Origin: Apostichopus californicus
Taxonomy: Eukaryota > Echinodermata > Holothuroidea > Aspidochirotida > Stichopodidae
Assembly: GCA_020650975.1 (NCBI GenBank)
Contig: JAIPMN010057512.1
Span: forward strand, 1 to 28,376
Length of the DNA: 28,376 nucleotides
Direction: 5' to 3'
The notes under the pieces are model-generated. The model was not told where the DNA came from and made no database searches. It saw only the letters and a program-made list of their open reading frames with translations. Numbering within the stretch: the stretch's first letter is position 1; each line of letters opens with the position of its first letter. The translations under genes were made by a program, and so were the position numbers. Shown one piece after another: positions 24,201-28,376 of this stretch.

Positions 24201-24462
24201 TCATTGATTTAAAAAAAGGGTTATTAATTAATCTATGTTATTGTCGATACACAGGAATCTTTCTATTCTTGCCCTCTTCTTCTTCATTTTTTAAAAATTG
24301 GGGGGGGGGGGGGAATTGGTTATAATCGTTATTATTAGCTGAAATATGATATTTTATTTAGGATTTTTCTCTTCTATGATTCCAGCCTAATAGATTGTCT
24401 GCTGCCCTCATCTATACATATTGAACCATCTTTATCCGCATTGAAATCTCGAGGTGTTACAG
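5609..24462 (+). CDS. Ig-TM-NACHT-LRR receptor-like gene (multi-exon, 5' and 3' ends missing)
   Basis: Thirteen exons, each opened by a pyrimidine tract plus AG and closed by GT, join with compatible phases into about 1180 codons. Order: Ig, Ig, Ig, transmembrane helix, short cytoplasmic linker, NACHT ATPase with winged-helix-like tail, two LRR-like modules. Exons: 5609-6262, 6625-6954, 7053-7166, 7530-7676 (uncertain), 7757-7806, 8373-8391, 8863-10352, 13013-13221, 14326-14402, 14743-14798, 15790-15909, 17716-17924, 24386-24462. NACHT-LRR proteins are normally soluble cytoplasmic sensors of the STAND class. Here the same reading frame starts with an Ig ectodomain and a membrane anchor, so a cell-surface receptor with a cytoplasmic NTPase is inferred, plausibly in innate immunity. 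No signal-peptide exon was recognised upstream; it may lie left of the repeats or outside the window. The alternative is two neighbouring genes (Ig receptor, NLR), but the phase-matched microexon bridge argues for one. Confidence 0.72.
6263..6624 (+). other. Intron between Ig exons
   Basis: 362 nt. It contains a partial tandem duplication of a segment with ttcttaacgttgataaaaaa (about 6412-6475). No coding support. Confidence 0.6.
6625..6954 (+). CDS. Exon: third Ig-like domain
   Basis: 330 nt, phase 1 to phase 1, with acceptor ttatttcctttcag and the consensus donor gtaagt. The domain begins PVIDGC...YC and continues VLTC...ALEW...VECRA, giving the Ig cysteine pair and core tryptophan. It closely parallels the first Ig domain of the preceding exon (PVIEEC...YC, then RPAVNLSW against RPKVALEW), so the two are paralogous copies sharing extra amino-terminal cysteines. 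The junction codon with the previous exon is G|TT (Val). Confidence 0.8.
7053..7166 (+). CDS. Exon: transmembrane segment and stop-transfer
   Basis: 114 nt, phase 1 to phase 1, acceptor ttttatttatag and donor G|gtacat. After a short stalk (LPTEQKSNTS, one sequon) about 24 uninterrupted hydrophobic or small residues begin TITIIAVLV and end AVVIIL, followed by the basic RKRG. This is a single-pass helix with positive residues on the presumed cytoplasmic side, the layout of a type I membrane protein. Another frame here gives a His-rich peptide, which is an artefact. Confidence 0.8.
7167..7529 (+). other. Intron after TM exon
   Basis: 363 nt of AT-rich sequence between GT and AG boundaries. Nothing else seen. 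Confidence 0.5.
7530..7676 (+). CDS. Possible cassette exon: 49-codon cytoplasmic segment
   Basis: 147 nt between a good acceptor (tttctttataaatag) and a good donor (gtaagaat). It keeps phase 1 on both sides, so it can be included or skipped without changing the frame: joining 7166 directly to 7757 also works. It encodes a basic, Cys- and His-containing stretch beginning ERRMQGLL that I do not recognise. Because the fragment resembles no domain, it may be an optional exon or a chance open segment. Confidence 0.4.
7757..7806 (+). CDS. Exon: juxtamembrane linker
   Basis: 50 nt, phase 1 to phase 0. The acceptor is ttcttattctttcag and the donor GAG|gtaatg. It encodes a strongly basic start (RKMKMKQVK) followed by HGDTEYE. 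A basic patch just inside the membrane fits a type I receptor. It connects the Ig/TM half to the microexon at 8373. Confidence 0.6.
7807..8372 (+). other. Intron before microexon
   Basis: 566 nt, AT-rich, ending in a T-run and cacag. No other feature seen. Confidence 0.5.
8373..8391 (+). CDS. 19-nt microexon bridging linker to NACHT exon
   Basis: A tract of Ts and a cacag acceptor precede 19 nt ending at the donor G|gtatgt. It reads CIPMGN plus the first base of an Asp codon. It converts phase 0 (end of 7757-7806) into phase 1, exactly what the NACHT exon at 8863 needs. Without it the two halves do not join in frame. It is too short for homology, so support rests on splice signals and phase. 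Confidence 0.55.
8392..8862 (+). other. Intron between microexon and NACHT exon
   Basis: 471 nt. No feature seen. The NACHT reading frame leaks into its last about 50 nt without an ATG. Confidence 0.5.
8863..10352 (+). CDS. Exon: NACHT/STAND NTPase with winged-helix-like tail
   Basis: 1490 nt, phase 1 to phase 0, acceptor tctttcttatcacag, donor CAG|gtaagt. About 497 codons. A pre-NACHT stretch starts DYSEKAERFIEHL. Walker A is GEPGYGRS (9108-9131), with Arg where family members have Lys. Walker B is VLLDGFDE (9342-9365), the extended acidic NACHT form. The sensor-1 position reads ILTTTP (9441-9458), where LTSRP/LTTRP is typical. The tail holds FYHKTVCEWYAAHY (9984-10025), the usual 'F-x-HKT-x-x-E-aromatic-x-AA' motif at the end of the winged-helix region. 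The last about 40 codons (LLQRSTIQILDVASKNQ) resemble the separate 120-nt exon at 15790 and start the first LRR module. The open frame extends upstream to 8811 only through intron and lacks an ATG there. Confidence 0.9.
10353..13012 (+). other. Large intron after NACHT exon
   Basis: 2660 nt of AT-rich sequence. The short open frames in it look random, and I found no exon with matching phase, mobile-element motif or tandem array. Confidence 0.5.
13013..13221 (+). CDS. Exon: LRR-like module 1, first part
   Basis: 209 nt, phase 0 to phase 2, acceptor cctattctccag, donor gtaagt. It encodes IPISNLHLKWSFSGFDG... and ends with SPRFKELW across the junction. It has the same length and phase as 17716-17924 and shares the pattern IPI-x5-L-x-WSFS...SGL-L...S-E-I-I...RFK-L, so the two are copies of one exon. 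Confidence 0.8.
13222..14325 (+). other. Intron within LRR module 1
   Basis: 1104 nt. It contains the minisatellite at 13251-13402 and otherwise AT-rich sequence. Confidence 0.5.
13251..13402. repeat. Three-copy minisatellite, about 50-bp unit
   Basis: Copies start at 13251, 13300 and 13352, each with cgtgggg...gggt, taagtcag and gttaacgata. Length differences of 1-3 bp and scattered substitutions indicate moderate age. Confidence 0.75.
14326..14402 (+). CDS. Exon: LRR-like module 1, second part
   Basis: 77 nt, phase 2 to phase 1. The joined junction reads FKELWLHNCNLPSSI, a match to the L-x-x-L-x-L-x-x-C/N-x-L core of NLR leucine-rich repeats. The acceptor is tttcccttacaag. The donor G|gtccgg is weak, but its position is confirmed by the matching 77-nt exon at 24386. 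Further reading in frame hits a stop soon after. Confidence 0.75.
14403..14742 (+). other. Intron in front of linker exon
   Basis: 340 nt, AT-rich with T-runs near the acceptor. Nothing else seen. Confidence 0.5.
14743..14798 (+). CDS. Exon: short linker between LRR modules
   Basis: 56 nt, phase 1 to phase 0. The acceptor is tttcttgtacag and the donor AAG|gttggt. It encodes ISSRDTCYLDLKSGKWSK after a Val codon split across the junction. The phases fit both neighbours. The donor is not strong. Confidence 0.6.
14799..15789 (+). other. Intron between linker and module 2
   Basis: 991 nt. It contains a purine-rich tract (about 15254-15290) and a pyrimidine-rich tract with ccctccctcccccgggc (15525-15541), which look like remains of a dispersed low-complexity repeat. 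No exon seen. Confidence 0.45.
15790..15909 (+). CDS. Exon: LRR module 2 leading helix segment
   Basis: 120 nt, exactly 40 codons, phase 0 to phase 0. The acceptor is ttctttcaatag and the donor gtaagt. It starts PDDIQTITEMCSDGL and ends VQRSVIELLVEASNHD. The end parallels the last residues of the NACHT exon (LQRSTIQILDVASKNQ), and both are followed by an exon starting with IPI, marking the repeat boundary. Confidence 0.75.
15910..17715 (+). other. Intron within module 2
   Basis: 1806 nt, strongly A+T rich. No exon, tandem array or mobile-element motif recognised. Confidence 0.5.
17716..17924 (+). CDS. Exon: LRR-like module 2, first part
   Basis: 209 nt, phase 0 to phase 2, acceptor ttccttccttcag, donor gtaagt. 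It encodes IPIHRVTLVWSFSKIDEDGN... and ends QRFKKL plus two bases of the next codon. It is the paralogue of 13013-13221, with identical length and phase. Confidence 0.82.
20778..20830. repeat. Hairpin and gcctagcct-type simple repeat
   Basis: A perfect 10-bp stem gcctaacgtt/aacgttaggc with a 5-nt loop (20778-20802) runs into cctagcctagcttagcctag. Likely a small palindromic repeat. Confidence 0.6.
21570..21630. repeat. Clustered gacgcaa motifs with inverted copies
   Basis: ggacgcaagc (21570-21579) is inverted as gcttgcgtcc (21610-21619). Further direct copies sit at about 21590 and 21622. A related palindrome tgcgtccgggacgca occurs at about 19862-19876, pointing to a dispersed repeat family. 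Confidence 0.5.
22818..22854. repeat. 13-bp perfect inverted repeat
   Basis: tttggttgctagg (22818-22830) pairs with cctagcaaccaaa (22842-22854) around an 11-nt loop. It could be the terminus or core of a small palindromic transposon remnant. No target-site duplication was identified. Confidence 0.65.
24386..24462 (+). CDS. Exon: LRR-like module 2, second part
   Basis: 77 nt, phase 2 to phase 1, acceptor cttctatgattccag, donor G|gtgtgg. Joined to 17924 it reads FKKLHLIDCLLPSSI, matching FKELWLHNCNLPSSI of module 1. Ten of 25 following residues are identical at the same positions. It lies 6.46 kb from the preceding exon. This is the last exon recognised with good support, and the open phase-1 end shows that the gene continues. 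Confidence 0.75.
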
Positions 24463-24943
24463 GTGTGGTATATTTTATATATTGATCAACCAGTTTATAT
24501 TGGTGTTTTTTTATTACTGGAAGTGAAAGCATCTCTACCGTTAGTAGATAACATTCATAAATGTGTTACGTATATACTTGTACGACACAGGAGAGGGTCG
24601 ACGTGATTTCATCAAATATGGAAAGTTAAACACTAATATCATGAAAGACTACTCACATAGGTATATATAAAATGAAGTGATATTGACAAAATATGGATAA
24701 TCGTTAATAATATGCGAATCAAGCAAAGAATACTAGCTGTGGTTCAGTGCGCATGGTACAGTATCTTGTTAACACGTGTCATCATTTCTTGTGTATAGGA
24801 GATGCCCTTAGAATAAAAAATCACATAATTATGTAATTGATTTGGAAATGGATTATGATAAGTGTGTTACTTCTGGTTTGTTTTTGTGATATATCATTTC
24901 TATTGAGCCAGTGATTTTTGTCAATTATATCCTCTTGATGCAG

Positions 24944-24978
24944 TTTCAACGTTTGTAAAAGACAAGAAATACAAACAA
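24944..24978 (+). CDS. Candidate exon: linker of a third LRR module
   Basis: After the acceptor cctcttgatgcag comes a segment that enters in phase 1 (joining 24462 as G|TT, Val, as in module 1). It can leave in phase 0 at 24978 (caa|gtttgc) or 25008 (caa|gtgttt). It reads STFVKDKKYKQ. Phase behaviour matches the 56-nt exon at 14743, but sequence similarity is weak. No following 120-nt type exon was found before the window ends. Confidence 0.35.
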
Positions 24979-25559
24979 GTTTGCAAAACCATTATATATC
25001 TACCTCAAGTGTTTATAAACTTCCAAAGTCACAGGGATTACTAGATTTTTGATTCTTTATCAAATGCTGCTCCTACCAGTTATCATCCTCCCCCATGTGG
25101 ATAATCGAATAATGAACACAGCAAATTCACATTTTTTTCTTCAAACTTATGTTCCCAATAGGTGTATATGAGATACTGTATAACTAAGGGTTATAGCAAC
25201 TATTCTGCTTTGTTCACACTACAATGATTGAGTGTGAGAGTTACTTCTGTGTGTTATATAGGGAACAACGACGGCCATGGTCAGATGTGTGGTGTACACA
25301 TGCGCCCTCTATTTATTAGAGAAATCATCCATATTTTCGTCAAGTCACCATCACGGTTAATCAAGTTATGTAGTTTTTCGGGCTGAATAGTCAAGGTAGA
25401 ATTATTTCCATTACTACATATTAGTTGAAATACATTACTATACACCCCAGTTTCGAAGACTAAAGTGAAAGGAAGTGACATTTATTGCTAGTCTGAAATT
25501 AAGACTAACTGAAACAATGCTTTGGAAATATTCTACTTTCAATGCATCTTTTGAAGGTT
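24979..25559. other. Non-coding, no feature seen
   Basis: AT-rich, presumably intronic. The minus-strand open frame at 25281-25481 has no recognisable content. Confidence 0.4.
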
Positions 25560-26010
25560 CAATTTAAATATTCATTAATATTTATGAACACAAATTTTCA
25601 AATCGTTCACTTAACGCGGCCGATAAATAAAGAATTCGGTCAATTCCCTCCGAGCAAGTTACCAATCAAGTCACTTAGAGAGTGAACAACCTGCAGTGAA
25701 ATGCCATGAATCATCGTTTAATAATATCTTCAAAAATGTGAAAAATTATTGATTTGGGGAAATTCTTTTAGAATTGTTCCACAATTTGACGCTTGCTGTT
25801 ATTCTAGTTAACGTACTGTATCATCATCATCGTCGTCATCATCACGAATATTCATAAATAAATATGAACCAGAATTAGCAAATCTTACACTCGAATAGAG
25901 AAAAAAAAACAAATAAAGAATTCTGCCAAATCCTTGGAAAAGTTAACAATCAAGGCATCTAGAGAGTGAACAACTTGTACTTAAAATGGGATGAATAAAG
26001 TTTAATCATA
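25560..26010. repeat. Diverged direct duplication, about 150-bp unit
   Basis: The segments 25567-25725 and 25847-26010 share, in order, attcataaata-like starts, aataaagaattc, a caatcaag block, agagagtgaacaac and a tgaat...tttaat end, with many differences. Between them lies a cat/cgt trinucleotide tract (25822-25845). Confidence 0.6.
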
Positions 26011-26157
26011 TTGTAGCGGAAATTGACTTTGATAGGTTATTACGTAAGCTAATTTTAGAGGGAACCTTTCTGTTGAGCTCGTACAGAGACAACGTATCTA
26101 TTCTTAGAGTACGTAGTTTATAGCAGGGAGTTTTTATTGAAAACAACTCACTGTTTA

Positions 26158-26380
26158 TGATATGACCGTTGATTGGTCAGATCTTCACTGCGGGTATAAT
26201 ACGGGGTTGTTCTGATGACTGTTCATTAGTCAGATTTTACCTGCGGGTGTTTATACGGGGCTGTTTTAATGATCGTTGATTAGTCAAATCTTAACTGCGG
26301 GCGTATATGCAGTAATTGATTTTTAGCAATTGTTGATTGGTCAGGATTTTTAGCAGTGTATATGCTTGTAGTATTTCCGG
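26158..26380. repeat. Four-copy tandem repeat, about 56-bp unit
   Basis: Copies start near 26158, 26213, 26270 and 26325. Each carries a gttgattggtcag-like block followed by ctgcgggt...tatac-like sequence. The fourth copy is the most diverged. Confidence 0.7.
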
Positions 26381-26475
26381 GGTATTTAATGATATGTCGT
26401 TGCTTTAGCAGGGCTGATCGGTTGGATTGAAGAGAGAGCCTACATCTCCTATCCCGTACAGCTAACTTGTTTTTT

Positions 26476-26553
26476 ATTCCTTGCCCGAAGGCTCAAGGAA
26501 TCTATGCGATGGTGATTGCGTGTGTGTGTGTGTGTATGTGACGCTCTTGGCTC
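26476..26553. repeat. Hairpin plus GT microsatellite at the array edge
   Basis: An 8-bp stem attccttg/caaggaat (26476-26501) is followed by a short GT run (about 26520-26534). They precede the first unit of the large array and may be part of the same dispersed element. Confidence 0.5.
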
Positions 26554-27440
26554 GTAAACACGATAACTCAACAATGGCAAGTTGGATTGAAGTCATACTT
26601 GTTACATAGATGCGCCACACTGAGTAGATGAACCCTGTTGATTTTGGTGCTCATCTCATGAATACTGTAATAATGAGGTCACAGGGTCAATCGTAAAAAT
26701 CTTCAAATGCTAATAACTCTGCAACCAGAAATCAGAATTTATTTATACGTAGTATTAATGTGTTGGTAGATAACGGGTACATGGTGATATATTTTCAAGT
26801 TTATATTATGCATATTTATTAGGAGGCGGGGCTTAAGTTTATTTCCACTAAAATAGCTTGTAAACATGGTAACTGAACAACAACAAGTTGGATTGAAGTC
26901 ATACTTGCATCATAGATGCGCAATAGTGAGTAGATGAACCCTATTGAATTTGGTGCTCATTTTATGAATAATAATGAGGTCATGGGGTCAAACGTAAAAA
27001 TCTCAAAATGCTAATAACTCCGCAACCGATAATCAGAATTTTTCATACTTGGTATTAATGTGTTAGTAGATAGCGGGTACATAGTAATATATGTTCAAGT
27101 TGTTATCATGCATATTTATTAGGGGCGGGGCTTAAGTCTATTTTCAATAAAATAGCTTGTAAACACGGTAACTGAACAATGAGAAGTTGGATTGAAGTAA
27201 TACTTGATACATATATGTGCCATAGTGAGTAGATGAACCCTATTAAATTTGGTGCTGATCTCAAGAATATTAATGAGGTTACAGGGTCAAATGTAAACAT
27301 TTTCAGAATTGAATCATACTTTGTGTGAAAGTGTTGGTAGATAGCTGGTACATGATAATGTTTGTTCAATGTGTTATTATGCATAATTATTAGGGGGCAG
27401 GGCTTGAGTTGATTTTTGCTAAAAATAGCTTGTAAACATG
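26554..27440. repeat. Tandem array, three units of about 300 bp
   Basis: Units start with gtaaac at 26554, 26860 and 27159, and a stub starts at 27432, giving lengths of 306, 299 and 273 bp. Shared blocks include aagttggattgaagt, agtagatgaaccct, aatgaggt, and tatgcat...ggcggggctt near the unit ends. The third unit lacks the ctaataactc...gcaacc block. The open frames across it are not conserved between units. Confidence 0.85.
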
Positions 27441-27649
27441 GTAAGTATTTAGTAGGTAGGTCGACAGTCAGTGAAAGAACCTTGCTGATCAATTTAATCA
27501 ACAATGACGAAAGCTTGGGATTATTATCTCAATTGGCAAGGAATCACAATAAGCCCATTGGCTTTCTGGTTAGAAATGAAACAGCCAGCCATAAACATAT
27601 TTTTTGTATTAAAAATGTAGAACCACTGTGAGGATTACATGTAAAGAGT

Positions 27650-28376
27650 GACCAGCTCCTGCGCATTGCCCGACACCCGTGCAGAGACCGACCCTGGTAA
27701 AGTGCCCGACCCCGAGCTGTGTCAGGTACACAGGCACTGCCGTGCAATGTGCGACCCCTAGACTGTATACAGTGTAAGGATTGCCCGACTCCTAGACAGT
27801 GTATACAGTGTAAGGAATGCCTGACCCCTAGACAGTGTATACAGTGTAAGGATTGCCCGACTCCTAGGCAGTGTATACAGTGTAAGGATTGCCCGACTCC
27901 TAGGCAGTGTATACAGTGTAAGGATTGCCCGACACCCGTGCAGAGACCGACCCTGGTAAAGTGCCCGACCCCGAGCTGTGTCAGGTACACAGGCACTGCC
28001 GTGCAATGTGCGACCCCTAGTCTGTATACAGTGTAAGGATTGCCCGACTCCTAGACAGTGTATACAGTGTAAGGAATGCCTGACCCCTAGACAGTGTATA
28101 CAGTGTAAGGATTGCCCGACTCCTAGGCAGTGTATACAGTGTAAGGATTGCCCGACTCCTAGACAGTGTATACAGTGTAAGGAATGCCTGACCCCTAGAC
28201 AGTGTATACAGTGTAAGGATTGCCCGACTCCTAGGCAGTGTATACAGTGTAAGGATTGCCCGATTCGTAGACAGTGTATACAGTGTAAGGAATGCCTGAC
28301 CCCTAGACAGTGTATACAGTGTAAGGATTGCCCGACTCCTAGGCAGTGTATACAGTGTAAGGATTGCCCGACTCCT
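27650..28376. repeat. Satellite array: 36-bp units with 108-bp higher-order repeat
   Basis: A roughly 80-bp leader (27676-27762) is repeated 259 bp later (about 27935-28021). Each leader is followed by 36-bp units beginning gtgtatacagtgtaagga: about five units from 27763 and at least nine full units from 28022, running off the window edge. Units fall into three variants (ending agaca, gaatgcc...agaca, aggca) in a repeating A-B-C order, a 108-bp higher-order period. One frame of each block reads as a Cys-rich 12-residue repeat (CIQCKDCPTPRQ). The 259-bp spacing is not a multiple of three, so the two blocks are out of frame with each other, arguing for non-coding satellite. Confidence 0.85.

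Larger units (their letters stand above)
17925..24385 (+). other. 6.46-kb intron within module 2
   Basis: The longest intron. It holds C/T-rich tracts (18480-18720), a G-run (19609-19618), a G-rich tract (21355-21420), repeated ggacgcaa-type motifs (19862-19880 and 21570-21630), hairpins (20778-20802, 22818-22854) and a G-run at 24300-24313. None of its open frames resembles a known protein or a module exon. Its size against about 1.1 kb for the equivalent intron in module 1 suggests repeat insertions. Confidence 0.5.

Noticed and set aside
25281-25481. Minus-strand 66-residue open frame
   Set aside because: No homology, no start context or splice partner; expected by chance in this length of sequence.
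27544-27996. Minus-strand 150-residue frame with HCIHCLGVGQSL repeats
   Set aside because: Antisense reading of the 36-bp satellite; the repeat period alone keeps the frame open, with no independent support.
27763-28376. Regularly repeated 36-bp units resembling a CRISPR array
   Set aside because: Units are directly adjacent with no variable spacers, in an animal genome; it is a minisatellite.

Overview
The window reads as animal nuclear DNA. It is AT-rich and gene-sparse, with GT-AG introns, tRNA-derived SINEs, pieces of non-LTR and tyrosine-recombinase (DIRS-type) retrotransposons, and several tandem arrays. The protein families (Ig-type ectodomains, NACHT ATPase with LRR-like repeats) and the repeat flavour suggest a marine invertebrate deuterostome, most likely an echinoderm and possibly a sea cucumber. 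The taxon is inference; no diagnostic marker gene is present.

The centre of the window (5609 to at least 24462, + strand) holds one large gene spread over 13 inferred exons. Reading frames and splice phases join without conflict. In order it encodes: a two-Ig-domain exon, a one-Ig-domain exon, a transmembrane exon with a basic stop-transfer sequence, a possible cassette exon, a short juxtamembrane exon, a 19-nt microexon, a 1490-nt exon carrying a complete NACHT/STAND ATPase region with a winged-helix-like tail, and then LRR-like exons arranged as a repeated cassette (209 nt + 77 nt, twice, joined by 56-nt and 120-nt exons). The predicted product is a single-pass receptor with extracellular Ig domains fused to a cytoplasmic NLR-like machine. 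The P-loop lysine is arginine and the usual sensor-1 arginine is threonine, so ATP handling may be altered. The first exon (start codon and signal peptide) and the 3' end were not found.

Left of the gene (1-5600) is repeat-rich: an unrecognised GC-rich block (about 170-1110), a frameshifted 3' end of a non-LTR element (about 1250-1370), two tRNA-derived SINEs (about 2190-2400 and 2510-2768), and a decayed DIRS-like element (about 2890-5235) whose terminal and internal complementary repeats are still visible. The DIRS-like element abuts a minus-strand reverse-transcriptase fragment (about 5238-5466).

The introns are mostly unstructured AT-rich DNA, with a few minisatellites, hairpins and low-complexity tracts. 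Beyond the last recognised exon (24463-28376) lie a diverged duplication, a 56-bp array, an array of roughly 300-bp units, and a 36-bp minisatellite with a 108-bp higher-order period that runs off the right edge.
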